A stretch of 64,000 bases of DNA, from assembly GCF_018224925.1 (NCBI RefSeq), contig NZ_JAGTUF010000001.1:310001-374000 (forward strand), given 5' to 3'. The translations under genes and the position numbers were made by a program. Of the stretch, positions 17,460-25,025 are shown piece by piece. This stretch comes from Magnetospirillum sulfuroxidans (lineage in GTDB: Bacteria > Pseudomonadota > Alphaproteobacteria > Rhodospirillales > Magnetospirillaceae). The notes under the pieces were generated by a model. The model made no database searches and was not told the DNA's origin. It was given only the letters and a program-made list of their open reading frames with translations. The stretch's first letter is position 1. Every line of letters starts with the position of its first letter.

Positions 17460-17881
17460 ACTTCAGTCTTTTCCGCCAAGGTTTGCGCCAGTTCGTGGAC
17501 CCGCTGGCGGTCGCCACTGTCGACGATGGCCATATAGGCGCGCAGCAGATCCAGCGTTTCCCGCATGTCTTCGCCGGTACAGCCCAAGGCGCCAAGATCG
17601 GCGAAGGGAGTGCCGGGAAAGCCGCTTTGCAGCTCGCGCGGCATGCCGTCGAAAAAATAACTGACCGGAACCTCAAGAAAGCGGGACAGCGCATGCAGAT
17701 GCACTGGCGTCACCCGTTCGCTGCCATTTTCCATTTTGTGCAGTTGCTCGGGGGGAATTGCCAGCGCTTTGGCCAGGTTTTCGCACGATAGCATCAAAAC
17801 GGTACGACGGGCACGAATGCGCCGCCCTAAATTGGCGTCGATGGGGTCGATGGCGTTTTCTGCGGGAATGGCGTCAGTCAT
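17456..17881 (-). CDS. XRE-family transcriptional regulator, paralogue of the convergent neighbour
   Basis: A regulator of about 141 residues. The helix-turn-helix is RRIRARRTVLMLSCENLAKAL...PEQLHKMENGSERVTP, followed by LHALSRFLEVPVSYFFDGM. The tail (MRETLDLLRAYMAIVDSGDRQRVHELAQTLAEK) aligns with the convergent gene, so the two are paralogues. The ATG at 17881 puts the domain at the usual distance; the frame is open to 17998 but that part overlaps the luxR leader. It is divergent to the luxR-type gene, so the two promoters share 17882-17964 and cross-regulation is plausible. Confidence 0.87.
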   Translation of the reverse strand: MTDAIPAENAIDPIDANLGRRIRARRTVLMLSCENLAKALAIPPEQLHKMENGSERVTPVHLHALSRFLEVPVSYFFDGMPRELQSGFPGTPFADLGALGCTGEDMRETLDLLRAYMAIVDSGDRQRVHELAQTLAEKTEV

Positions 17882-18032
17882 GGCACACGCAACATTGATT
17901 GGTGCATCGGGTCTGTATACCATACGCGTCGAAGGTGTAAAACCCATGGTCGGTGCGAGGTAACATGGTCGGCGACAATTTTCGCTTGGCGATTTCATCG
18001 AACGGACCCTGGCGGCTTCCTCTGCTCCGGCT

Positions 18033-18692
18033 TTGATGGCCGAGCTTAAGACGGCGCTGGTTCATTGGGGCTTTCCTCATATGGCGTGCGGCGCCTTCGG
18101 CGACCCTGACCGGCCTCTGGATGACGACACGGTTCCCGCCGTGGTCGTCGATTATCCGCAAGAGTGGCAAAAGCACTATTTCGAAAAGAACTACGTGACC
18201 ATCGACCCGGTGGTGACGCGGGCTTTCCAAGCGCACATCCCCTATCGTTGGGATCAATTGCGCGATCTGACCACCCTGCAAAATCGCATGTTCAACGAAG
18301 CGCACGAAATCGGCTTGTTGCACGGTATCACCGTGCCCATTCACGGCCCCACCGGCGGGGTTTTCGTCGCCAGCATCGCCAGCCCGCACGACGACATCGA
18401 CCACCTGCGGAGCTTGTCGGTGGCCAACATCTTGGTGACCCAGGCCTATTCCGTTCTGGTCGGCCTGAAACATCCCGGCGCTCCTGGCGCTCCGGTGGCG
18501 TTGACTGGCCGCGAGCGCGAATGCCTGATCTGGAGCGCACGTGGCAAATCGTCGTGGGACATTGGGGTGATCCTCAATATCTCGGATAATACGGTCAATT
18601 TTCATCTCAAGAATGCCATGAGCAAATTAAAGACCTCCACCCGCGTCCTCGCTATCGTCAAGGCTATTCGCATGGGACTGATCGTTCCGTAA
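18033..18692 (+). CDS. LuxR-family quorum-sensing regulator with disrupted start
   Basis: The autoinducer-binding residues typical of TraR/LuxR are present: Trp45, Tyr49, Asp58-Pro59, Trp73 and Gly98 counted from the TTG at 18033. The C-terminal LuxR helix-turn-helix reads LTGRERECLIWSARGKSSW...NTVNFHLKNAMSKL. The true N-terminus seems to lie upstream: the frame reads back through DFIERTLAASSAPAL, as in full-length family members, but meets stop TAA at 17961 with no usable start. A well-placed ATG at 17965 (GAGG ribosome binding site) is one frame off, the two joining at a T4 run (17979-17982). With luxI downstream it should sense an acyl-homoserine lactone if full-length protein is made. Confidence 0.87.
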   Translation: MMAELKTALVHWGFPHMACGAFGDPDRPLDDDTVPAVVVDYPQEWQKHYFEKNYVTIDPVVTRAFQAHIPYRWDQLRDLTTLQNRMFNEAHEIGLLHGITVPIHGPTGGVFVASIASPHDDIDHLRSLSVANILVTQAYSVLVGLKHPGAPGAPVALTGRERECLIWSARGKSSWDIGVILNISDNTVNFHLKNAMSKLKTSTRVLAIVKAIRMGLIVP

Positions 18693-18773
18693 ACCCCTCA
18701 ACCTTGGCAGGATGTAATAATACTCATTTCGTCTTCTTCTAGCGCTCAGAACGATATGCGCCAGGAGGGGTTG

Positions 18774-19397
18774 ATGATTGAGGTTGTAAACTGGGCTAAT
18801 TCACACGCATTTGGCGATTCTCTTGCTGCCCATCATCGGTTGCGCCATAAATGCTTCGTTGAGCGAAATGGTTGGACCGTTCCCAGTCATGACGGCATGG
18901 AATACGACCAATTCGATACTCCGGCCGCCACCTATCTGATCCACCGTGATGACCATGGCCCGGTGCAAGGGGTGGCGCGATTGATCCCCACCACGCGGCC
19001 TTACATGCTGAAGGAATTGTGGCCCGATCTGTTGGGTGGCGACGTGCCGGTCAGCACTCAGGTGTGGGAAGCCACACGCTTTGGCATTGATGATGATCTG
19101 GAGCCGGCGGTCAAGCGCCGGGTGGCGGCGGAAATCGTTCTGGGCTGTCTGGAATTCGCCATGTCCATGGGGATCGAGCGCTATCTGGTGCTGATGCCGC
19201 ATCTGATCATTCGCCGGACCATCGGTGGGGCCGGGTGTAAGTTCCGCTTTCTGGGTGAGACACGGGCGCTGGCCGATTATCCGGTGGCGGCGGCCGAAAT
19301 CGAAGTTAACGCCCAGGCTTTAGCCAGTGCGCGGGCCAAGGTCGGGGTGTATGGCTCGCTGCTGCGTCGGCATGATGTCGCGGCGGAGGCGGCGTGA
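18774..19397 (+). CDS. luxI: Acyl-homoserine-lactone synthase, LuxI family
   Basis: A 207-residue autoinducer synthase that makes N-acyl-homoserine lactone from SAM and an acyl-ACP or acyl-CoA. The invariant set is complete: Arg24, Phe28, Trp34, Glu43, Asp45, Asp48, Arg69, Glu99 and Arg102. The start at 18774 follows AGGAGG by five bases, better than the in-frame ATG at 18756. It lies 81 bases behind the luxR-type gene, and its stop overlaps the start of a 64-residue gene (TGATG). The acyl chain cannot be told from sequence. I see no clear lux box in the short upstream gap. Confidence 0.93.
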   Translation: MIEVVNWANSHAFGDSLAAHHRLRHKCFVERNGWTVPSHDGMEYDQFDTPAATYLIHRDDHGPVQGVARLIPTTRPYMLKELWPDLLGGDVPVSTQVWEATRFGIDDDLEPAVKRRVAAEIVLGCLEFAMSMGIERYLVLMPHLIIRRTIGGAGCKFRFLGETRALADYPVAAAEIEVNAQALASARAKVGVYGSLLRRHDVAAEAA

Positions 19398-19591
19398 TGG
19401 GCAGGGGCGTGGCGCCGTACGGGCGATTGGAGCTGCCGCTGGCCGGTGACGCCGCCATCATCGGCCAGGCCTTGGAGGCCTTGGCGGGGCGGGCGCGCGA
19501 TGTCGGCCTGGCCGCGTTGGCGGAATCAATCCTCGAACTGGGGCTGGAAGCGGCGGAAATCGCCCGCCATACCGGCAAGTTGACCCACTGA
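19397..19591 (+). CDS. Small protein translationally coupled to luxI
   Basis: A 64-residue protein whose ATG overlaps the luxI stop (TGATG). It is Ala/Leu/Gly rich and predicted helical (AAIIGQALEALAGRARDVGLAALAESILELGLEAAEIARHT is one long heptad-like stretch at about 20-58, given here by range only for its repeat character). It has no membrane helix or signal peptide. A strong terminator follows eight bases after its stop, so it closes the luxI unit. The role is unknown; a modulator of the synthase or of the regulator is possible from position alone. Confidence 0.65.
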   Translation: MGRGVAPYGRLELPLAGDAAIIGQALEALAGRARDVGLAALAESILELGLEAAEIARHTGKLTH

Positions 19592-19598
19592 ACGCAGC

Positions 19599-19629
19599 AA
19601 GGCCCGCTTCCCTGGGGGAAGCGGGCCTT
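19599..19629. terminator. Strong bidirectional terminator after the luxI unit
   Basis: AAGGCCCGCTTCCC (19599-19612) pairs perfectly with GGGAAGCGGGCCTT (19616-19629) over a three-base loop. It separates the 64-residue gene from the convergent 52-residue gene. Confidence 0.85.
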
Positions 19630-19646
19630 GTTCGTCACGGACGGGA

Positions 19647-19805
19647 TCAGTGGACGGTTTCGCTGGCATCCTCGGCGGCCAGGCCGGCCACTTCGATCAG
19701 TTCAGCCAGTTCGCGCAAATCTGATTGGCGCGCTTCTTTGGCCAAATAGTCCAGGCAATGCTTGATTGCCTTGGCATTTTCGGTGCGGCTCTTGGCTTCG
19801 TTCAT
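19647..19805 (-). CDS. Small conserved-looking helical protein, 52 residues
   Basis: A short frame on the minus strand starting MNEAKSRTENAKAIKHCLDY and ending DASETVH. A GGAGG ribosome binding site sits seven bases ahead of the ATG, codon use matches neighbours, and the frame ends just before the terminator at 19599-19629. The product is charged, helical and soluble with one Cys. Its start lies 15 bases from the palindrome at 19820-19845, shared with the divergent radical SAM gene. Function unknown; it could be a small regulator or partner of the quorum-sensing locus. Confidence 0.6.
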   Translation of the reverse strand: MNEAKSRTENAKAIKHCLDYLAKEARQSDLRELAELIEVAGLAAEDASETVH

Positions 19806-19819
19806 CTCCAACCCTCCGT

Positions 19820-19845
19820 GGCATAGCTTTAGCTAAACCTATGCC
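19820..19845. promoter_or_regulatory. 26-bp near-perfect palindrome in a divergent promoter region
   Basis: GGCATAG, C, TTTAG, then CTAAA, C, CTATGCC: a 26-base palindrome with one C-C mismatch per arm and no loop. It lies between the divergent 52-residue gene (start 19805) and the radical SAM gene (start 19986), a typical operator position. It does not match the usual lux-box CTG-N10-CAG, so the binding protein is unknown. Confidence 0.5.
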
Positions 19846-19985
19846 TTCCACCGTTTTTCCGGTACCTACCAGACTTGGTGGGGTGGGGTTGACGTAAAGA
19901 CCCTACAGGGCCAGTTGTTGAGATGGATTTCAGATACGGTTATCGTGCCGACAGTGAACGCAACGGCACCTTAAGCGGGGATTTC

Positions 19986-21695
19986 ATGAACCGGCAGGCC
20001 AATATCGCCATCTGTCCGTTTTCCTTTCCGGCCAGCTTGCCGTTAGGTCCTTCGATCATCAAGGCTTTCGCCGAGGAACATTCGGACTTCAAGGTCAATT
20101 GCGTTGATCTGAATGCCGAATGGTACAACACCTTTGTCGATGCCGCCCTGGCCGGCAAGAGCTTTGTCCAGTTCACCCCCGAGGCCCGGACCGATTTCGC
20201 CAAGGCGGCGAAGATGTTCCGCGATGGCGGTGATGTCTTTTGGGACGAGGCCGAATACCAGCGGCTGTCGCGTTTTTTCGAATCGATCATCCGCAAGGTG
20301 GAAAACGTCTTTCTGGACGGTTTCGAACGCGCCTGCGCCAAGGGCGAATACGTGCCGCCAATCAAGGCCTATGCCGAGCATGCGGCGCGCAAGCTGCTGG
20401 CCAATGATCCGTCGGTGGTCGGTTTCTCGCTGATGTTTCGTGAACAATACATGCCATCGGTGCTGATTGCTTATTACGTCAAGGCGCTGCGTCCTGACGT
20501 TAAGATCGTCTTTGGCGGCGGCTATACCAGCGCCTGCCATCCGTCGATCCTGTTCGCCAATCCATTTATTGACTTCGTCGTTTTCAACGAAGGCGAGGGC
20601 GGCTTCCATGCTCTGCTGATGGCCTTGGACGAAGGGCGGACCCGCTTCGACGGCATCGCCAACCTGATCTGGCGCGACCCCACCGTCGAGGAGGGCTGGA
20701 CCAAAAACCCGAAATCGCCGTCGGTGGACTTCAAGACTCAGCCTTACCCTGATTTTTCCGATTTCCAGCTCGATTCCTATTTCCAGCCCGAGCCGGTGTT
20801 CCCGATCATGAGCTCCAAGGGCTGTGCCTGGGACAAATGCACTTTTTGCACCCACCACCGCTCCTATTCCGGCGCGCATCGTGCCGCCCCCACCGACCGG
20901 GTGGTGGGCGAGATCGAGCACATGGTCAACACCTATGGCGTCAAGCGCTTCGCCTTTGTCGATGAAATGATCTCGCCCGGCCGTTTCCGCCGAATCTCGG
21001 AAGATCTGATCGAAAAGAAAATCGACATCACGTGGTACGCCCTGGCCAAGCCCGACCTGATCTATACCGAGGAAATCCTCAAGGTCATGCACGATGGCGG
21101 CTGCCGGTATATTCTGTGGGGGGTGGAATCGGCCAACCAGCGCATCATCGACCTGATGGACAAGGGTACCACCCCGGACGGCGTTTCCGAGGTTTTGGCC
21201 CGCTCGACCCGCGCCGGTATCCACAATCATCTGTTCATCATCGTCGGCTTTCCATCGGAAACCGAGGCGGAATTCCAAGAAACCATGGAATTCCTCTATG
21301 ACAACCGCAACAACGTGCATCGCATCTTGGCCTGCGGCTTCTCTCTCGATAACGGTTCGGTTATCTTCAAGGAACCGGAACGCTTTGGTATTTCCCGCAT
21401 TTGGGATGTGTCCAACATCGCCACCGTCAGCGTCAAATACGACGTCGAGCAAGGGGTGGGGTGTTTCGACACCGAAAAGCATGCCATGTTCTGGAAGACC
21501 AATTTCTTCGACCATTTCGAGGCATTCAAGGGCGATCTGGGGTTGTTCCGCAATCACGCCTTGCTGCACTATACCTATCCGGAACGGATCAAGCCGGTTG
21601 GCGGGCGGCGGGTTCCCAATCCGCGCAAGCTGAAGCCCCCGCCTTACCAGGCTGGGCGCACCGTTGCCTCCGACCGGAAGGTTCTGACGAAATAG
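19986..21695 (+). CDS. B12-binding-type radical SAM protein
   Basis: A protein of about 569 residues. An N-terminal Rossmann region (VVGFSLMFREQYMPS, VKIVFGGGYTSACHPSIL) resembles cobalamin-binding folds but lacks an obvious DxHxxG. The radical SAM cluster motif is Cys280-x4-Cys285-x2-Cys288 (GCAWDKCTFC), followed by FAFVDEMISPGRFRRIS and GCRYILWGVESANQRIIDLM. The C-terminal 150 residues are family specific. The reaction is unknown; B12-type members do methylations and rearrangements in natural product routes. The start at 19986 follows AGCGGGGA; the frame is open to 19923. It lies just upstream of HD, ACP and AsnB genes. Confidence 0.85.
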   Translation: MNRQANIAICPFSFPASLPLGPSIIKAFAEEHSDFKVNCVDLNAEWYNTFVDAALAGKSFVQFTPEARTDFAKAAKMFRDGGDVFWDEAEYQRLSRFFESIIRKVENVFLDGFERACAKGEYVPPIKAYAEHAARKLLANDPSVVGFSLMFREQYMPSVLIAYYVKALRPDVKIVFGGGYTSACHPSILFANPFIDFVVFNEGEGGFHALLMALDEGRTRFDGIANLIWRDPTVEEGWTKNPKSPSVDFKTQPYPDFSDFQLDSYFQPEPVFPIMSSKGCAWDKCTFCTHHRSYSGAHRAAPTDRVVGEIEHMVNTYGVKRFAFVDEMISPGRFRRISEDLIEKKIDITWYALAKPDLIYTEEILKVMHDGGCRYILWGVESANQRIIDLMDKGTTPDGVSEVLARSTRAGIHNHLFIIVGFPSETEAEFQETMEFLYDNRNNVHRILACGFSLDNGSVIFKEPERFGISRIWDVSNIATVSVKYDVEQGVGCFDTEKHAMFWKTNFFDHFEAFKGDLGLFRNHALLHYTYPERIKPVGGRRVPNPRKLKPPPYQAGRTVASDRKVLTK

Positions 21696-21701
21696 GAAAG
21701 C

Positions 21702-22337
21702 ATGATGACCGAGGCGCGAGCCTGGGTTCTGCTCAGGTCCAAGCGGCGCTTCGATCTGCTGAACCCCACTCCCTTTGATTGGGAACTGGCCGACCTTGCC
21801 GAGGGGGAGGCCCGAACCTTCCGCTGGGGCGGTTCGTCAGCCTGGGAATGGCCGCTTTCAGTGGCTCAGCACAGCTTGTTGACCCTGGAAATTCATCGCG
21901 CGGCGGCCCCCACCGGGCTGTCACCGGCGCTGGAACTGGCTAACCTGGTCCATGACGGGGCCGAGGCGCTGGGGGTGCGCTGGGATCCGATTACTCCGGT
22001 CAAGCCGTTCTTGGGCGATGGTTTCCACAAGATGGATCGTGCGATCCAGCGCGCCATCCATATTCGCCTAGGCTTGCCGGCCGATATTCCCGTCGATTGG
22101 AAAAAGGCGATCAAGCATGCCGACCGTCGGGCGGCAGCGGCGGAAGCCCTGCATATCGCCGGCTGGAGCCGCGAGGAAATCCGCTCGACCCTGAAAATCC
22201 GCTTGGCCCCCCTGGCCGAGGACCCACTGCAACGCCGCTATGGCGGGACTGCGTGGGAGCCTTGGCCCATGCGGGTGGCCGAGGAACGCTTCCTTGCCGA
22301 GTTGGAGCGGTTGTTGCACCGCCATTCACTGGGATGA
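21702..22337 (+). CDS. HD-domain phosphohydrolase (YfbR-like)
   Basis: A 211-residue HD-superfamily hydrolase. The metal ligands are seen in SVAQHSLLTLEIH (first His), ANLVHDGAEALGVRWDPITPVK (His-Asp pair and following helix) and DRRAAAAEALH. The order matches YfbR/YedJ-type 5'-nucleotidases or related phosphohydrolases. It begins six bases after the radical SAM gene, so they are co-transcribed. Either nucleotide housekeeping or removal of a phosphate in the neighbouring pathway would fit; the substrate is not evident. Confidence 0.75.
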   Translation: MMTEARAWVLLRSKRRFDLLNPTPFDWELADLAEGEARTFRWGGSSAWEWPLSVAQHSLLTLEIHRAAAPTGLSPALELANLVHDGAEALGVRWDPITPVKPFLGDGFHKMDRAIQRAIHIRLGLPADIPVDWKKAIKHADRRAAAAEALHIAGWSREEIRSTLKIRLAPLAEDPLQRRYGGTAWEPWPMRVAEERFLAELERLLHRHSLG

Positions 22338-22521
22338 CCTGTTCACCCCCTGAGATCACGGAGCTTTTTTACCCGACGCATCCATCTTCTCAAGGGCTTG
22401 CCCCGGTGGCTGGCGGGCTGAGCCCGTATCGGGATTTTGTCCCTGGACTTGCCCGAAGACAAGTTTGACAAAGCCCTGTATGCTGCCCTGCACACCTACG
22501 GTTTAGCGGTGATCGACCCAA

Positions 22522-22776
22522 ATGGATAAAATTCGCGCTTTCATCGAAGAACAATTCCTGATCGAATTCGACGATGACTTCCCCGAGGACAGTAATTTGT
22601 TCAAAGAGGGGGTGATGGATTCGTTTGGCTATGTTCAATTGATCCGTTTTCTCGAAAAGGAATTCACCATCACCTTTTCCGAAGCGGAAATGACCGGCAA
22701 TGTTTTGGTCAGCCTGACCCGCATGCAAGAAGCGGTGGCCGCCAAGCTGGCCGCCCGCGACGGCGCGACGGCGTAA
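22522..22776 (+). CDS. Acyl carrier protein
   Basis: An 84-residue stand-alone acyl carrier protein. Ser34 in VMDSFGYVQLIRFLEKEF is the phosphopantetheine attachment site, with the usual acidic helix II and length. It differs from the housekeeping fatty acid AcpP (no DSLDTVEL sequence), which points to a specialised carrier. It lies six bases ahead of the asnB-type gene and should hold the acyl or aminoacyl group that the amidotransferase modifies. The 184 bases upstream have no gene and contain a small CCCG/CGGG hairpin followed by ATTTTG. Confidence 0.9.
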   Translation: MDKIRAFIEEQFLIEFDDDFPEDSNLFKEGVMDSFGYVQLIRFLEKEFTITFSEAEMTGNVLVSLTRMQEAVAAKLAARDGATA

Positions 22777-22782
22777 TCTGGG

Positions 22783-24747
22783 ATGTGCGGAATCGCCGGC
22801 CTGATCCACACGGCCCAGCCCGCCGCGGATCTGCCCGCCACCATCGCCGCCATGCTGGGGCGCATCGGTCATCGCGGCCCCGATGGGTTGGGCGGGGTGG
22901 TCGGCGACGATTGGGCCATGGGCACGGCGCGACTGGCTATCATCGACCCGAGCTCGGGGCACCAGCCCTTGGGCGATGCCAGTGGCCGCTTTTGGCTTTG
23001 CTACAACGGTGAAATCTATAATTACCGGGAATTGCGGGCCGAGCTGGAGGCTTTGGGGCACGCATTCCACACCCATTGCGACACCGAAGTCTTGCTGGCC
23101 GCCTGGCTGGCCTGGGGGCAACGTTGCCTAAAGCGGCTGAATGGCGGTTTTGCCTTTGCCCTTTATGACCGTCTTGAGCGGACATTAGTGCTGGCGCGTG
23201 ACCGTTTCGGCAAACGGCCGCTGTTTTACGCCCGTTTCCAGGGCGGCTTGCTGTTCGCCTCGGAAATGAAGGCGTTCTTGGCCGTTCCCGGCTTTGACTT
23301 TACCCAGGATCCGGCGCAACTGGCCTCGATTTACGGGCAATGGACGCCCTTGCCGGATCAAAGCGGCTTTGTTGGCATCCATTCCCTGCCCATGGCCGAA
23401 TACATGATTTTCGCCGATGGCGCCCTGCACCATCACGCTTATGCGCCGTTGGCGTTTGATCGCGGCGCCATGCCGACCAGCGAGGCCGAGGCCAAGGAAC
23501 AGATCCGCCAGCACCTGACCGATAGCGTTGCCTTGCGCCTGCGCAGCGACGTCGAGGTCGGGGTTTATCTGAGCGGCGGCGTCGATTCGGCCATCGTCGC
23601 CCGCCTGACCCGTGATGTCAGCGGCCGACCACCGGCCACCTTTTCGGTGTCCTTTGATGATGCCAGTCTGGATGAATCGTCTGAGCAAAATCAGGTCGCC
23701 GCCGCCCTGGGCACCCGCCACCACACTTTGCGCATTGGCCACGCCGACATTGCCGCCGCGTGTCCACAGGCGGTCTATCACGGCGAAGTGCCGGCCTTTC
23801 GCAGTGCCTTTATCCCCATGTTCCTGCTGTCGGGGATGACGTTCGCGGCTGGCATCAAGGTGATCCTGAGCGGCGAGGGGGCCGACGAGGCTTTCCTGGG
23901 GTATGACCTGTTCAAGGAAACCCTGCTGCGCCGCGCCTGGGACACCATGGACGAAGACACCCGCCGTCAGCGTTTGGGCCGGCTGTACCCCCATCTTGAC
24001 CATTATGGTCCGCAAGACATGGCGGCGCTGACCGGGCTTTATCAGCAATTTTCCACCGAGCATATGCCCGGCCTGTTCTCGCACGAACTGCGTTTGCAGA
24101 ACGGCCGCTTTTCCGCCCGTCTGATCAAGGGGGCGAAAGACCCGTTCGGGCCGTTGTCCGCCCTGGTCGCCGATCACCCGGAAGTCGCCCGTCTCAGCCC
24201 GGTGCAACAGGCGCAATGGCTGGAATACAAGACCTTGCTGCCCGGTTATCTGCTCTCGACCCAAGGCGACCGCGCCGCCCTGGCTCATGGGGTGGAAAAC
24301 CGTTGCCCGTTTCTGGACCCGGCGGTTTTGGATCTGGCCTCGCGGTTGAATTTGCGCTTTGACGACGGCTTTGATGAAAAGCGGCTGTTGCGTCAGGCAT
24401 TTGCCGGAATGGTGCCCGATTCGGTCATCAACAAGCGCAAATTCCCCTATCGCGCCCCCGACGGTGCCGCCTTTGCCGAATCCCGTCCCGATTACCTGGA
24501 ACTGGTGCGGTCGGAAACCGAATTGGCCAAGTTGGACTTTCTTGATGCCGGCTTCGCCCGCCGCCTCAGCGCCAAGGTCTTGACCCGCCCCGCGGCGGAA
24601 ATCAGCACCAAGGAAAACCAGACCTTCTTGTTCTTGCTGTCCACCATGCTGCTGCGCCGCTTTTTCGTCGAGCGGCACATACCCAAGGCAATGGCGCCGC
24701 CGCCCTTGCTGCGGATGATTGATCTGCGAAGCGCCGCAATCGGTTAA
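22783..24747 (+). CDS. asnB: Asparagine synthase-type glutamine amidotransferase
   Basis: A 654-residue two-domain enzyme. Cys2 of MCGIAGLIHT is the glutaminase nucleophile; the Ntn domain runs to about 190 with NGEIYNYRELRAELEALGH and RDRFGKRPLFYA. The synthetase domain has the PP-loop LSGGVDSAIVARL near 262, LSGEGADEAFLGYDLF near 364 and HGVENRCPFLDPAVLDLA near 505. It either makes asparagine or amidates another carboxylate. Because it is paired with a dedicated ACP, as in several exosortase-linked and natural-product clusters, a role on an ACP-bound substrate is likely. No exosortase or PEP-CTERM gene is in the window. Confidence 0.88.
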   Translation: MCGIAGLIHTAQPAADLPATIAAMLGRIGHRGPDGLGGVVGDDWAMGTARLAIIDPSSGHQPLGDASGRFWLCYNGEIYNYRELRAELEALGHAFHTHCDTEVLLAAWLAWGQRCLKRLNGGFAFALYDRLERTLVLARDRFGKRPLFYARFQGGLLFASEMKAFLAVPGFDFTQDPAQLASIYGQWTPLPDQSGFVGIHSLPMAEYMIFADGALHHHAYAPLAFDRGAMPTSEAEAKEQIRQHLTDSVALRLRSDVEVGVYLSGGVDSAIVARLTRDVSGRPPATFSVSFDDASLDESSEQNQVAAALGTRHHTLRIGHADIAAACPQAVYHGEVPAFRSAFIPMFLLSGMTFAAGIKVILSGEGADEAFLGYDLFKETLLRRAWDTMDEDTRRQRLGRLYPHLDHYGPQDMAALTGLYQQFSTEHMPGLFSHELRLQNGRFSARLIKGAKDPFGPLSALVADHPEVARLSPVQQAQWLEYKTLLPGYLLSTQGDRAALAHGVENRCPFLDPAVLDLASRLNLRFDDGFDEKRLLRQAFAGMVPDSVINKRKFPYRAPDGAAFAESRPDYLELVRSETELAKLDFLDAGFARRLSAKVLTRPAAEISTKENQTFLFLLSTMLLRRFFVERHIPKAMAPPPLLRMIDLRSAAIG

Positions 24748-24880
24748 ACGTTTCCGGAGGCATATCACCGGAGATCAGAAGCCGCTTTCTTGCACGACGG
24801 CAGCGGCGGCTCGGCGTCAGCCGAAATCGCCGGGGGACACTTTGGGACGGCCATATTTTCTAAGGAAATCAAGGGAGAGA

Positions 24881-24955
24881 TGGTGGGCGATGCAGGGATT
24901 GAACCTGCGACCCCACCCGTGTGAAGGGTGTGCTCTACCGCTGAGCTAATCGCCC
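24881..24955 (-). tRNA. tRNA-Val (anticodon CAC)
   Basis: The minus strand folds into a cloverleaf: acceptor GGGCGAT/ATCGCCC, D arm GCTC...GAGC, anticodon stem CACCC/GGGTG with loop TTCACAC, T arm GCAGG TTCAATC CCTGC, discriminator A and encoded CCA (75 nt). The anticodon CAC reads GUG valine codons. Confidence 0.95.
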
Positions 24956-25025
24956 ATCTCTCGGCCGGCGCTGGGGGTGTTCCGTGCGTCGGGAGGCGGC
25001 TTTATAGAACCGGTGAGGCGGGCTG

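Noticed and set aside
18693-18773. lux box in front of luxI
   Set aside because: Only short CCT...AGG symmetry is present; it does not meet the usual 18-20 base dyad.
20043-21569. 508-residue open frame antisense to the radical SAM gene
   Set aside because: It mirrors the sense codons of a clear radical SAM gene, has no family motif and low-quality composition; GC-rich DNA makes such antisense frames common.
22783-24747. Lasso-peptide cyclase
   Set aside because: The protein keeps the glutaminase Cys2 and full N-terminal domain, which lasso cyclases usually have degenerate, and no precursor or protease gene for a lasso peptide is nearby.
23185-24768. 527-residue open frame antisense to asnB
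   Set aside because: Same reason; the sense strand has intact AsnB motifs throughout.
24719-24949. 76-residue frame across the tRNA gene
   Set aside because: The end reads through tRNA-Val in antisense, a frequent false gene in automatic annotation.
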